Shown: piece after piece, positions 16,521 through 25,794 of the stretch
Position numbering within the stretch: the stretch's first letter is position 1
Layout: each line of letters starts with the position of its first letter
Source of the DNA: Pelagibacterium flavum
Lineage (GTDB): Bacteria > Pseudomonadota > Alphaproteobacteria > Rhizobiales > Devosiaceae
Direction of reading: 5' to 3'
Assembly: GCF_025854335.1 (NCBI RefSeq)
Contig: NZ_CP107716.1
Coordinates: 1,729,001-1,793,000 of the forward strand
Length of the DNA stretch: 64,000 nt
The notes under the pieces: model-generated
The model's input: the letters and a program-made list of their open reading frames with translations, nothing else
What the model was told of the DNA's origin: nothing
The model's database searches: none
Translations under genes and position numbers: made by a program

Positions 16521-17294
16521 ATGGCACGATATACAGTCAAGCAGGTGGCGCAAATGGCCCGGATTTCGATCCGCGCGCTGCACCATTACGACCAGATCGG
16601 CCTGCTCAAACCCGCCCATATCGGCGAGAACGGCTACCGTTATTACGGCCGCGAACAACTGCTGCGCCTGCAGCAGATCCTGATCCATCGGGCGTTGGAT
16701 ATTCCCCTTGCCGAGATCGGGGCCATCCTCGACGATCCGGAATTCGATCGTCTCCCGGCGCTGGAAAATCAGCGCAAAAAAGTGGCTGAACAGGCAGATC
16801 GGCTCGCCGCCATGCTCAGGACGATCGACCGCACGATCGCCGAACTCAAAGGAGATCGCGCCATGAGAGACGCCGATTTGTATTCGGGGATCATCGATCC
16901 TCAAAAGCAGGCCGAGTATGAAGCTTGGCTCGAAGAAAAATACGGGCCTGAAATCAGACCTGAAATCGAGGCTTCGCGCCGGAAGACGGAACTGCTTTCG
17001 GACGACGACCGCGAGGCTATGATGGATGAATTGCGGTCCATCGAAGAGGATATGGCCGAAGGGCTGCGCAAGGGTATTCCGGCGCAATCGCATGCTCTTA
17101 ACCCTGTAATCGCCCGTCACTGGAATTGGGTGCAGGCCAGTTGGGGCCGCTCGGCACCGGTTTTGGCCTATGCCGGGCTTGCCGATGTTTATCTTGGGCA
17201 CCCCGATTTTGTCGCGCGCTACGAGAGTATCGAAACCGGGTTTGCCGAATATCTTGCCTCGGCAATGAAAAGCTGGGCGGCGCGGCAGGGATGA
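16521..17294 (+). CDS. MerR-family regulator with TipAS domain
   Basis: 257 residues. Residues 1-70 are the MerR winged helix (MARYTVKQVAQMARISIRAL, then HHYDQIGLLKPA, GYRYYGREQLLRLQQI), followed by a long dimerisation helix. From about residue 120 the sequence SGIIDPQKQAEYEAWLEEKYG opens a TipAS-like antibiotic-recognition domain, ending VYLGHPDFVARYE. TipA-type proteins bind thiopeptides and other hydrophobic drugs and activate their own promoter. The start at 16521 follows GGGAAAGAG, and the dyad-in-spacer promoter lies directly upstream. No drug pump is adjacent. Confidence 0.93.
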   Translation: MARYTVKQVAQMARISIRALHHYDQIGLLKPAHIGENGYRYYGREQLLRLQQILIHRALDIPLAEIGAILDDPEFDRLPALENQRKKVAEQADRLAAMLRTIDRTIAELKGDRAMRDADLYSGIIDPQKQAEYEAWLEEKYGPEIRPEIEASRRKTELLSDDDREAMMDELRSIEEDMAEGLRKGIPAQSHALNPVIARHWNWVQASWGRSAPVLAYAGLADVYLGHPDFVARYESIETGFAEYLASAMKSWAARQG

Positions 17295-17320
17295 TGGCCA
17301 CGCCATTGCAAAAAGATAAA

Positions 17321-17350
17321 GGCCGCCTCCGGTGGAGGCGGCCCTTGTTT
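17321..17350. terminator. bidirectional terminator
   Basis: A 10-bp stem (GGCCGCCTCC 17321-17330, GGAGGCGGCC 17334-17343) with a 3-nt loop is followed by T-rich sequence on the plus strand and by TTTATCTTTTT on the minus strand. It closes the convergent MerR and TRAP genes. Confidence 0.85.
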
Positions 17351-17367
17351 TCAGCGTGTGCTGGCCC

Positions 17368-19548
17368 TCAATCTGCGCCCTTGGCCAATGTCCGGGGGGT
17401 GACGAGGCGTTTCTGGTAAAAAAACAGGCCGACCGCGACGGCGAGGCCGAACAGGTCGGTGTACCACGTGCCTTCGATCATCGAGAGCGCGGCGACAAGC
17501 AGGACGATGCGCAAGATGACGCCGATGGTGCCAAAATAGTACCCTTGCACCGCAGCCGAGAGCAGATACATGCCCAGCAACGCAGTTGCCACGACGCGAG
17601 CGATGTCGATCCATTCCCCCTGCATGAGCAGTTCATGGCTGTAAAAGAACATGAACGGCACGATAAAGGCAGCCAGCCCGATCTTGAACGCTTCCACCGA
17701 GGTCTTCATGGGATCGGAGCCCGATAGCCCCGCACCCGCATACGCGGCCAGTGCCACGGGTGGGGTGATCGCCGACATCACGGCGTAGTAGAAGACGAAG
17801 AAGTGGGCGACGAGGACCGGAATTCCAAGCTGGATGAGGCCCGGCGCAACCACGGCGGCGGCCACGGCGTAGGCGGCGGTGGTGGGCATGCCCATGCCGA
17901 GGATGATCGAGATGCACATGGCAAAGAACAGCGCGATCAGCTGGTTCTGTTCGGCGATGCCGAGCAGGAGCGAGGAGAAACGCGCCCCCACGCCAGTCAA
18001 TGCAATCACGCCGACGATGATACCGGCGGCGGCACACACGGCGACGAGCTGGATGCTCATCTTGGCGCCCAATTCTAGCGCCTTGAGGACCGCGGTTGGC
18101 CCCATGCGATAGGGCGTGAGCCAGGAGACGACAGCTGCCGAGGCCATGGCCACAGTACCCGCGCGGATCACCGAATAGCCGGCGAACAGCGTATAGATCA
18201 GGATGATGATGGGCAGGAACAGAAAGGCCTGTTTGGCCAACACCTTGAACTTTGGCAGTTCGGACTTGGGCAGCCCTTTCATGCCCAGCTTTGTGGCCTG
18301 CAGATCGATCATGAAATAGACCGACACGAAATAGAGCAAGGCCGGGATGATCGCGGCGATGACGATCTCGGTGTAGGGAATGCCGGTCACTTCGGCCATG
18401 ATGAAGGCGCCGGCGCCCATGATCGGGGGCAGGATCTGGCCGCCCGAGGAAGCCGTCGCTTCAATCGCCGCTGCGCTCTTTGCCGGATAGCCGACCTTTT
18501 TCATCAGCGGGATGGTGAGCGAACCGGTCGCCACGACGTTACCCGCCGAGGTGCCGTTGATCATGCCCATAAGACCGGATGCGAACACAGCCACTTTGGC
18601 CGGGCCGCCGCGCAGATTGCCCGCTGCAGCAAAGGCGAAGTTGACGAAATAATCGCCGACGCGGGAGGCCTGCAGAAAGGCGGCGAAGACGATGAACAGG
18701 ATGATGTAGGTCGAAGAGACCGCGATCGGATCACCCAGAATGCCCTGGTCGGTGAAGATGTAGGTGAAGAACCGCTCGGCCGTGTAGCCGCGATGGGTCA
18801 GGAACCCGGGCAGCCAGGGGCCGACGAAGGAATAGGCGATGAAAACGCCCGCGATGATGACCAGAGCCAGTCCGGCTACCCGACGGGTCAACTCGAGGAT
18901 CAGGATCACCCCGACGAGCGCCGCATAGAAATCGGCGGTCTGGGCCATGCCCGTGCCGGCGCGAAGGCGCAGGGCGCCGACGTTAAATATGATGTAGCCG
19001 AACATGGCGAGCGCGGCGATGCCCAGCAGCCAGTCGGCCGGATGAACACGCTCGCGGTTGCGGTCCGAAAACAACCAGCCCGCGGCGACGGAGGCAACCG
19101 TGCCGATCAGAAGCGGCAGGCCGTAGGAGCCGAACACGAAGGCGTCGGGCAGGGGCGCAAAACCGAACCACCGGCCCGCCCAGGCATAGGCGACCATGAC
19201 GGCCCCATAGAGGGTGCCGGCCGCGGCGATGGCGATCAGTCCCCATTCGATGGGGCTGTGGCTGCGGGCCGTGATGGGCGCGTCGGGATTGAGGGTCAGG
19301 GCCGAATAGGTCAAAAAGCCGATGAACAGGCCGCCGGTCACGTGGACCATGCGGTAGGTCCATGGCTCAAGCGGCGAAATGTTCATCACATAGATATGAA
19401 AGACCGTATAGGCGATGGCCATCACCGTCACGGCCAGGCCGATCCTGCCCGCAAGGCTGCGCTGGTTGGTGGCGAGGGGCTCCTCGTCGGTCCCCTGTGC
19501 GATCATCGGACCGGCATCATTTTCCGGTACGGACTTGTCCTGAGACAT
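17368..19548 (-). CDS. TRAP transporter fused permease (4TM/12TM, TAXI type)
   Basis: 726 residues combining the small (DctQ-like) and large (DctM-like) TRAP membrane subunits in one chain, as is usual for TAXI systems. An N-terminal cytoplasmic tail precedes about 16 or more helices. DctM features include GLMGMINGTSAGNVVATGSLTIPLMKKVGY and ATASSGGQILPPIMGAGAFIMAE, and the later GMGMPTTAAYAVAAAVVAP. The start at 19548 (MSQDKSVPENDAG) has AGGAAAG upstream; the ORF upstream of it is unlike the family. It follows the binding-protein gene by about 130 nt and should form an operon with it. Such systems import C4/C5 dicarboxylates or glutamate using a sodium or proton gradient; the substrate here is not proven. 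Confidence 0.93.
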   Translation of the reverse strand: MSQDKSVPENDAGPMIAQGTDEEPLATNQRSLAGRIGLAVTVMAIAYTVFHIYVMNISPLEPWTYRMVHVTGGLFIGFLTYSALTLNPDAPITARSHSPIEWGLIAIAAAGTLYGAVMVAYAWAGRWFGFAPLPDAFVFGSYGLPLLIGTVASVAAGWLFSDRNRERVHPADWLLGIAALAMFGYIIFNVGALRLRAGTGMAQTADFYAALVGVILILELTRRVAGLALVIIAGVFIAYSFVGPWLPGFLTHRGYTAERFFTYIFTDQGILGDPIAVSSTYIILFIVFAAFLQASRVGDYFVNFAFAAAGNLRGGPAKVAVFASGLMGMINGTSAGNVVATGSLTIPLMKKVGYPAKSAAAIEATASSGGQILPPIMGAGAFIMAEVTGIPYTEIVIAAIIPALLYFVSVYFMIDLQATKLGMKGLPKSELPKFKVLAKQAFLFLPIIILIYTLFAGYSVIRAGTVAMASAAVVSWLTPYRMGPTAVLKALELGAKMSIQLVAVCAAAGIIVGVIALTGVGARFSSLLLGIAEQNQLIALFFAMCISIILGMGMPTTAAYAVAAAVVAPGLIQLGIPVLVAHFFVFYYAVMSAITPPVALAAYAGAGLSGSDPMKTSVEAFKIGLAAFIVPFMFFYSHELLMQGEWIDIARVVATALLGMYLLSAAVQGYYFGTIGVILRIVLLVAALSMIEGTWYTDLFGLAVAVGLFFYQKRLVTPRTLAKGAD

Positions 19549-19677
19549 TGAACTTTCCTCCCGCGGGCCGCTTAAGCCCCGGATAGCGCATAGCATGCGC
19601 TTCAATTGGCTTTCCTGCAAACAGGCGGATGGCGGTAAAGACCGTCATCCGCCCGATTGCCCTTCAGATGGTTGGCG

Positions 19678-20655
19678 TTAGCCGCGCAGATCGTCCGGAA
19701 TTTCGATGCCGATTTCCTCGTAATACCGGACGGCGCCCGGATGGAACGGCATGAAGGTGTTCTTGTCGACGTTATCGGTTGTGGTTTCCGCGGCCGCCGA
19801 GTGGATTTGCACCATGCGCTCGGTGTTTTCCATCACCAGCTTGGTGATCTCGTATGCCAGGCTTTCGGGCATGGACTCGCTTGCGATGGCGAAGTTCCAC
19901 ATTGCAACGGTCGGGCTTTCTTCGGGGAAGCCCTCGTAGAGACCGCCCGGGGCATCAAACGCGGCCATTTCCGGCATCTGCGTCAGGATCTGACCCCGCT
20001 GTTCTTCGGTGAAGCCGAAGATGTTGACGTCGTTTTCTGCAGCGATCTGGGCGAAGGCGGCAATCGGCACGCCGGCAGCAAAGGCAAACGCGTCGATCAG
20101 GCCGTCCTTGAGCTGGCTGACCGCATCATTGGCGCCCGAATAGCTGATCTCGGGCGAGACGCCCAGGATCTCGAAATAGCGCGGCCAGTAGGTGGCTGCA
20201 GTGCCGCCAGCCGGGCCGACTGAAACGCGCTTGCCGTCGAAATCGGCTACCGATTCAATGCCCGAGGAGGCCAGCGTTACGACCTGGAAGGGCGTCTGAT
20301 ACATCGGGAACAGGGCGCGCAGGCTCTTGTGCTCGACGCCGGGAGCGAGTTCTGAAACGCCGGTCCAGGCTTCATAGGCCGGGCCCATGGTGACAAGACC
20401 CATGATGTGGTCGCCGGTCTCAATCAGTGTCGAGTTCTGAACCGGGCCGCCAGTCACTTCACCCGAAGCGTTGACGCCGAGTTCCTGAGTGATCAGACCG
20501 CCAAGGCCGGTACCGTAGATAAAGTATGTGCCGCCCTGGCTGGCAGTACCGATCGTCATGCTCGCGGGCCAATCGGACCGATCATCCTGAGCAATGGCCG
20601 GAGTGGCGGCGAGCAGGGTTGCTGCCGCAAGAGCGGCAAGAGTGGTAAAACGCAT
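19678..20655 (-). CDS. TAXI family TRAP solute-binding protein
   Basis: 325 residues with a signal peptide (MRFTTLAALAAATLLAATPA, IAQ). The mature start DWPASMTIGTASQGGTYFIYG and GGPVQNSTLIETGDHIMGLVTMGPAYEAW are the diagnostic TAXI segments, with the FDGKRVSVGPAGGTAATY hinge region. It is the periplasmic receptor for the fused permease downstream. A candidate sigma-54 promoter lies 90-106 nt upstream and a dyad about 200 nt upstream, beside the dctD-like gene. Confidence 0.95.
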   Translation of the reverse strand: MRFTTLAALAAATLLAATPAIAQDDRSDWPASMTIGTASQGGTYFIYGTGLGGLITQELGVNASGEVTGGPVQNSTLIETGDHIMGLVTMGPAYEAWTGVSELAPGVEHKSLRALFPMYQTPFQVVTLASSGIESVADFDGKRVSVGPAGGTAATYWPRYFEILGVSPEISYSGANDAVSQLKDGLIDAFAFAAGVPIAAFAQIAAENDVNIFGFTEEQRGQILTQMPEMAAFDAPGGLYEGFPEESPTVAMWNFAIASESMPESLAYEITKLVMENTERMVQIHSAAAETTTDNVDKNTFMPFHPGAVRYYEEIGIEIPDDLRG

Positions 20656-20745
20656 AGCGTTCCTCCCGTGGGGTTACCTCTTTGGGTTCATTCCTCACCG
20701 GGCGCGTAACGTCCTCCGCATCGCCCGGCGGTGAACCATGAGGGC

Positions 20746-20761
20746 CGCAACGGGTGCTCCT
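20746..20761 (-). promoter_or_regulatory. candidate sigma-54 promoter of the TAXI-TRAP operon
   Basis: On the minus strand AGGAGCACCCGTTGCG has GG (20760-20759) and GC (20748-20747) separated by 10 nt, with TTGC at the -12 element, the core of the sigma-54 consensus. The neighbouring dctD-like gene encodes a sigma-54 activator. The predicted start point is about 80 nt before the TAXI ATG. Confidence 0.5.
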
Positions 20762-20849
20762 GCGCAAGCGGCCCCGGACGTGCTCGTCATACTTTTTTCA
20801 TATTTTCGAAAGGGCGTGGGTGGAAACGGTAACATTGGGCCCGTCCGGT

Positions 20850-20867
20850 GTGTGGAATCCCCCACAC
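20850..20867. promoter_or_regulatory. candidate upstream activator (UAS) dyad
   Basis: GTGTGG (20850-20855) and CCACAC (20862-20867) form a perfect 18-bp dyad with centre AATCCC. It lies about 115-130 nt upstream of the predicted TAXI transcript start, a normal distance for an NtrC/DctD-type enhancer site. It is 12 nt after the dctD stop, but no T-run follows, so termination is the weaker explanation. Confidence 0.45.
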
Positions 20868-20878
20868 GTCAGGACCGG

Positions 20879-22240
20879 TCAGTCAGCTTCGGCCTCGCTG
20901 GGCAGGTAGCGGCCGCGCTCCAACCCGTACTTCTGCATCTTTTCATAGAGCGATTTGCGCGACAGCCCGAGCGATTCATAGACCGGCTTGAGGCTTCCGG
21001 CGTGGGCGATCAGAGCGCTTTCTATGACGCCGCGCTCGAACTCGGCCACCCGGTCGGCCAGTCTCGAATCGCCTTCAGGCCCGTCATTGGCCGTTTCGAC
21101 AAAAGGCAGACCCAGATCGAGGATGTAGCGATCGGCGGCGTTGCGCAGTTCGCGCACATTGCCGGGCCAATGGCGTTCGCTCAGCGCCGTCAGAACCTGC
21201 GGCGGTACCGTGGTCGGATCACGCCGGTAGCGCGCCGCCGCCTCGGTCAGAAGTTGCATGAAAAGCAGGGGAATATCCTCGCGCCGCTGAGAAAGCGGAG
21301 GGATTTCCAGAGTTATGACATTGAGCCGGTAAAGCAGATCGGACCGGAACGTGCCCTCCGCCACATTGGCTTCGAGCGGGGTTTTCGAGGTAGCTATGAA
21401 CCGCACATCAAGCGGCAGGCCATCATTGGAGCCCAGCCGGGTTATCGTTCGCTCCTGGATGACCCGGAGCAGTTTGCCCTGCACGTCCATGGGCATCGAG
21501 CCGATTTCATCGAGCAGGATCGTGCCGCCCTGGGCCAATTCGAACTTGCCGAACCGGGCCCGCATGGCGCCCGGAAACGCCCCGATCTCATGGCCGAACA
21601 ATTCGCTTTCGATGAGATTGGCCGGGAGCGCAGCGCAGTTGATTGCGACATAGGGCTTGCTCGATCGGTGGGACAGATCATGCAGCGCCCGGGCTGTCAC
21701 TTCCTTGCCCGATCCGGTATCGCCGACGATCAGGACGTCAGTATCGGTCGGGCCGATGGTGCGCAGCTTGCGCCGCAGTTCCACCATGGCGTTGGATCTG
21801 CCCAGAAGCCGCTGTTCGAGATCGTCGCTCTGCCCGGCGGCAGCGCGCAGCACGCGGTTTTCCAGAACCAGCTTGCGGTACTCGAGGGCGCGCGCGGCGA
21901 TTTCGGCCAGCTGGCTGGTGACGAACGGCTTTTCGATGAAATCATAGGCGCCTTCGCGCATGGCGCGGACCGCAAGTTGAACGTCGCCGTGACCCGTGAT
22001 CAGAATGACCGGTATGTCGCGGTCGAGTTCGTGCAACCGGTTCATCAATGTCAGGCCATCAATGCCCGGCATGCGAATATCGGTAATCACGATGCCCTTG
22101 AAGCCGAAGCCGGCAAAATGGGTGGCCTGTTCAGCCGATGCGAAATCGATGACCTCGAAGCCCGCCAGCTCCAGTGCCTGGGCGGTCGAATGACGCAATT
22201 CGTTTTCGTCATCGACGAGGATGATCTTTTCCCCGCTCAT
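20879..22240 (-). CDS. dctD: sigma-54-dependent response regulator, DctD-like
   Basis: 453 residues: receiver (1-120, acidic Asp10/11, phospho-acceptor Asp54 in VITDIRMPG, Lys104), AAA+ activator domain (about 145-375) and a Fis-type helix-turn-helix at the C-terminus (LKPVYESLGLSRKSLYEKM). Walker A is GDTGSGKE (173-180) and Walker B ILLDEIG (241-247). The sigma-54 contact loop reads GAFPGA (220-225) rather than GAFTGA, as I recall for DctD proteins. Its ATG overlaps the kinase stop (ATGA). It is the likely activator of the TAXI-TRAP operon directly downstream. Confidence 0.92.
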   Translation of the reverse strand: MSGEKIILVDDENELRHSTAQALELAGFEVIDFASAEQATHFAGFGFKGIVITDIRMPGIDGLTLMNRLHELDRDIPVILITGHGDVQLAVRAMREGAYDFIEKPFVTSQLAEIAARALEYRKLVLENRVLRAAAGQSDDLEQRLLGRSNAMVELRRKLRTIGPTDTDVLIVGDTGSGKEVTARALHDLSHRSSKPYVAINCAALPANLIESELFGHEIGAFPGAMRARFGKFELAQGGTILLDEIGSMPMDVQGKLLRVIQERTITRLGSNDGLPLDVRFIATSKTPLEANVAEGTFRSDLLYRLNVITLEIPPLSQRREDIPLLFMQLLTEAAARYRRDPTTVPPQVLTALSERHWPGNVRELRNAADRYILDLGLPFVETANDGPEGDSRLADRVAEFERGVIESALIAHAGSLKPVYESLGLSRKSLYEKMQKYGLERGRYLPSEAEAD

Positions 22241-24108
22241 TGCGCCGCTTCCGTTAGGGCCCGGGTTTGAGCGTACCGGAGTTCGATGGTGAACAGCGCA
22301 CCGCCCTCGGGGTGGTTTTCGACGCGCAGCTCGCCGCCGAAATCCTTGATGATGTTATAGGAAATCGAAAGCCCAAGCCCCAGTCCCTTGCCAACCCCCT
22401 TGGTGGAAAAGAACGGATCGAAGATGCGTTGGGCCAGACCCGGAGCTATGCCGGGGCCGCGGTCGCGGATGGTGACAACGGCACGCTCCTCGGCGCGCCT
22501 TGCGACAAGATCGATGCGTCGGTCGGTTCCGGTTTCGGCGGCGTCGATGGCATTGGTGAGGATGTTGACCAGAACCTGCTGGAGGCGGATCGGACCCCCG
22601 ATGATGGTGAGCGGGCCATCTTCGATGTCGATGAACAGTTCCACACCAGCCGATTTCAAGCGCCAGTCGATCAATTCGACCGTGTCGCCGATCACCAGAT
22701 CGAGCGGTACGTTTGTGAGCTTCTGGTTCGGCTTGCGCGCGAAATTGCGCAGATGGCGCGAAATGGAATTCATGCGGTCGATCAGCCCGGAAATGCGCCC
22801 GACATTGGCGCGCGCATCCTCGATTCTGCCCCGGTCGATCAGTACGAGCGCGTTATCGGCGTAGTTGCGGGCGGCCGAGAGCGGCTGGTTGAATTCGTGC
22901 GAAAGCGCGGCGGACATCTGGCCTAGCGCCGCTAGCTTTCCAGCCTGGACGAGATCGGACTGGGTCTTGCGCAGCATTTGTTCGGTCACCCGGCGCTCGG
23001 CCACTTCCTCTTCGAGCTTGATATTGACGCTGGCGAGTTCGGCTGTGCGCTCTACGACGCGGCGCTCGAGCATTTCCTTTGCCTCGCGCTGAAGGTGCAT
23101 GCGCTCACGCAGACGGGCGCGCCGCTGGGCATAGATCGTACCGGCCAACGTGCCCAGCGCAATTGCGAGCAAGGCGATTATGGTGGCGGTGAGCGCCTGG
23201 GCGCGGGCCGAGGCGGTGTCGAGCATGACGCTGACCGTCCAATTGGCCTCGGGCATGGATTCGGACACCACGAGATATTCGCTGGCCGTCTCCTCGCGCT
23301 CGATACTGATCAGCCGATGGCTTTCATCGCCGGTTTCGCGGAACGGCAATTCGGCCAGTTCGGCATTGGCATAGCGCCGCGTTTCATCGGTCCGGGCCAG
23401 CCGCTCGGGGGTGAGCGGCAGCATGGAATTGTAAAGCAGGTCGGCCCGGCTCGACATGAATATAATGCCTTCGGGGTCGGTCACGACGATGAGGTAGTCG
23501 CCGCCGCGCCAGGTCTCCTCAATGGAATCGACGTCGACCTTGACCGCCACGACGCCCCTGAACTCCCCATCGACCAGAACCGGCGCGCCGAAATAATAGC
23601 CCCGCTTGAACGATGTGGTGCCAAGGCCAAAGAATCGACCCTCTCCGCCGTCGATAGCGTCGTAGAAATAGGGGCGATACTGGAAGTTTTCGCCGACGAA
23701 GGGCGCTTCGCTGTCGTAATTCGAGGCGACGATTGTCGTGCCATCCTCTCCCATCACGTAGATGTCGGACGATTCGAACTGGGTGTTGATCTGTTTGAGA
23801 TAGGCGTTGACGTCCGCAACCAGGTCCTGATTGCCAGGATCGGCGACTACCGCCTTGATGTCATCAAAATCGGCAATAACCCTGGGCAGACTCTCGTAAC
23901 GCTCCATGTGCCCGCGCAAAACGGCCACGGCGAGACGCAGTGTATTATTGCCGCGCGCGTGGGCTTCGTCAAAATAGAGCCGGTTGGCGTAGCCGCTGCC
24001 CCACAAGGCGACCGCCGCCATGGCAAGCACGGCAAAACCTGCCGCAGCGATCCAGCGGCGGGGCAGGGGCCGATGAAGCGGCGCACTTATGGTTTGAGCA
24101 AGGGTCAT
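22237..24108 (-). CDS. dctB: sensor histidine kinase, DctB-like
   Basis: 623 residues. One membrane helix (about 19-38), a large periplasmic double-Cache-type sensor (about 40-300), a second helix (about 305-327), a coiled-coil linker with ERRVVERTAELASVN, then the HisKA domain with phospho-acceptor His404 in ALSHEFNQPLSAARNYADNA and an HATPase_c domain (IRDRGPGIAPGL, GVGKGLGLGLSISYNI). This is the DctB layout, which senses C4-dicarboxylates in rhizobia. It is coupled to the dctD-like gene by ATGA. With the adjacent TAXI-TRAP genes, it probably senses that system's substrate. Confidence 0.92.
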   Translation of the reverse strand: MTLAQTISAPLHRPLPRRWIAAAGFAVLAMAAVALWGSGYANRLYFDEAHARGNNTLRLAVAVLRGHMERYESLPRVIADFDDIKAVVADPGNQDLVADVNAYLKQINTQFESSDIYVMGEDGTTIVASNYDSEAPFVGENFQYRPYFYDAIDGGEGRFFGLGTTSFKRGYYFGAPVLVDGEFRGVVAVKVDVDSIEETWRGGDYLIVVTDPEGIIFMSSRADLLYNSMLPLTPERLARTDETRRYANAELAELPFRETGDESHRLISIEREETASEYLVVSESMPEANWTVSVMLDTASARAQALTATIIALLAIALGTLAGTIYAQRRARLRERMHLQREAKEMLERRVVERTAELASVNIKLEEEVAERRVTEQMLRKTQSDLVQAGKLAALGQMSAALSHEFNQPLSAARNYADNALVLIDRGRIEDARANVGRISGLIDRMNSISRHLRNFARKPNQKLTNVPLDLVIGDTVELIDWRLKSAGVELFIDIEDGPLTIIGGPIRLQQVLVNILTNAIDAAETGTDRRIDLVARRAEERAVVTIRDRGPGIAPGLAQRIFDPFFSTKGVGKGLGLGLSISYNIIKDFGGELRVENHPEGGALFTIELRYAQTRALTEAAQ

Positions 24109-24200
24109 GGCGCCATAGTAATGGCGGCATGAAGTTTTCGAAACAATTTCTTGGGTCGGGGGTTCTCCCCACTCGGTTTATGACTGGAAGGGTTGAGCTT

Positions 24201-25079
24201 ATGGCGCTTGGACGATGGACGCGAAGGATTGCGGCTGGGCTGCTGCTCGGAACGACGGCCACCCCGCTTGCCGCTCAAACGCCGGAGCCGCCGATCTGGG
24301 TCGTCGAGGACGAGAATTCGACCATCTACATGATCGGCACCGTCCACATGATGCGCGACGGGGTGGATTGGGAAAGCCCCCAACTGGCCGAAATCCTCGA
24401 AAAGGCCGACAGCGTCTGGCTCGAACTCGACAGTTTCGAGCCGCCGGCCGATCTGTCTGGGCTGATCATGACGTCCGGCATGTCGCCCGATCGCCCGTTG
24501 TCTTCATTGCTCAATGAAGAGGAGATGGCGGGACTTCAGATCATTCTGGACGAGCACGGAGTTCCGCTCGAAAGCTTCGATGGATTGCGTCCCTGGTATG
24601 CCTATCTGCAGATTTCCGCGCTGATGCTGGTCGAGGCAGGGTTTGACCCCGCAGGTGGCATCGACATGCACATCAAGGCCCGCGCCGACGAATTGGGCAC
24701 GCCCGTGGAGGGGTTCGAAACGTTCGAAGACCAGTTCGAAACCCTGTCGGGCATGGATGAGGCGGTGCAACTGGATGTGCTGCGTCAGACCATCATCGAA
24801 TACGAGGATGCCAAGACCGAACTCGTCGGTGAACTCGAGAGCTGGATCGATGGCGACCTCTCAACACTCGAGAGGGAGACTGCGGAAATCGCCGAAGAAC
24901 TCGAAGGGTTCTATGACGTGCTGTTCGTTGAGCGCAATCACGGCTTTGTCGATGGGATCGAGGACATCCTCGCCGGCGAGGGTACCACGCTGGTCGCCGT
25001 CGGGCTGGGCCATTACGTGGGCCCGGATTCCATTCCGGAAATACTGGAAGAGCGGGGCTATACCGTCGAGCGGCGCTAG
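24201..25079 (+). CDS. TraB/GumN family protein
   Basis: 292 residues of the TraB/PrgY/GumN superfamily with an N-terminal signal (MALGRWTRRIAAGLLLGTTA, PLAAQ). Family markers are the GTVH block in IYMIGTVHMM (about 42-51) and the C-terminal VAVGLGHYVGPDSIPEIL. The region has a Tiki/TraB peptidase-like fold, but the bacterial substrate is unknown. The start at 24201 gives a clean signal peptide; earlier in-frame codons add polar sequence. It diverges from dctB, and its stop overlaps the convergent gntK stop by 4 nt. Confidence 0.86.
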   Translation: MALGRWTRRIAAGLLLGTTATPLAAQTPEPPIWVVEDENSTIYMIGTVHMMRDGVDWESPQLAEILEKADSVWLELDSFEPPADLSGLIMTSGMSPDRPLSSLLNEEEMAGLQIILDEHGVPLESFDGLRPWYAYLQISALMLVEAGFDPAGGIDMHIKARADELGTPVEGFETFEDQFETLSGMDEAVQLDVLRQTIIEYEDAKTELVGELESWIDGDLSTLERETAEIAEELEGFYDVLFVERNHGFVDGIEDILAGEGTTLVAVGLGHYVGPDSIPEILEERGYTVERR

Positions 25080-25603
25080 CTGAGCGCCGCAGCGGCCTCA
25101 TCGACGATTTCGTCGATCGACAATGCGACATCGATTGTTATGCCGCGCTCTTGCGGTCCGAACTGCTCGAGGGTCGCAAATTGGCTGTCGAGCAGGGCAG
25201 GTGGCATGAAATGGCCGGGACGATTGGCCTGGCGTTGGGCAATGACCGATTTGTCTCCGTGCAGCAGCACGAAGGCGATGGGCTCTTCGGCGCGGTTCCT
25301 GAGGCAATCGCGATAGGACCGACGCAGGGCTGAGCAGGCGCACACGACGCGACCATTGGTGTCGGCGGTGTTGCGCATTGCATCTGCGACGATCTCCAGC
25401 CAGGGCCAGCGATCGGTATCCTCGAGCGGGCGGCCGCCTCGCATCTTTTCGACGTTGGCCCGCGGATGGAGGTTGTCGGCGTCGATGAAGGGCACTTCCA
25501 GCCGTTTGGCCAATTCCTCTCCGATTGTCGATTTTCCGGCGCCCGATACACCCATGACGATTATGAGACGGGGCTGGGCGGGGGAAGAAGACGACATGGG
25601 CAT
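25076..25603 (-). CDS. gntK: gluconokinase
   Basis: 175 residues; phosphorylates gluconate to 6-phosphogluconate, the substrate of the divergently encoded gnd. P-loop GVSGAGKST is at about 18-26, followed by PFIDADNLHPRANVEKMRGG (sugar binding) and PLEDTDRWPWL. ACSALRRSYRDCLR and ANRPGHFMPPALLDSQFATLE complete the GntK signature. The start at 25603 (MPMSSSSPAQ) is chosen because the upstream frame is unrelated; a second ATG two codons later is equally possible. Confidence 0.93.
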   Translation of the reverse strand: MPMSSSSPAQPRLIIVMGVSGAGKSTIGEELAKRLEVPFIDADNLHPRANVEKMRGGRPLEDTDRWPWLEIVADAMRNTADTNGRVVCACSALRRSYRDCLRNRAEEPIAFVLLHGDKSVIAQRQANRPGHFMPPALLDSQFATLEQFGPQERGITIDVALSIDEIVDEAAAALS

Positions 25604-25794
25604 CCGGATGCTGCTGGCTCGAGATTTCTTACCTGCCACGACCGCGCCCGCGCTGCAATCGGTTGCAGTCGATTGATGCATCGGGGTGACAGCAAGGGGG
25701 AGCGATGCATTTCGGCATGCCGGCACAACTTGCCCCCGCCCGCGTCGAGGGCTAGAGACAATGACTATAGAACTAAAGTTGAGAGGCTTTGTGC

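Noticed and set aside
20690..20720. Second GG-N10-GC match upstream of the TAXI gene (near 20705)
   Set aside because: It lacks TTGC at the -12 position, so the 20746 element fits better.
20738..22270. 510-codon plus-strand ORF opposite dctD
   Set aside because: Shadow of the AAA+ gene, which carries Walker A/B and receiver motifs.
22978..24132. 384-codon plus-strand ORF opposite dctB
   Set aside because: Shadow frame; the kinase has HisKA and HATPase motifs.
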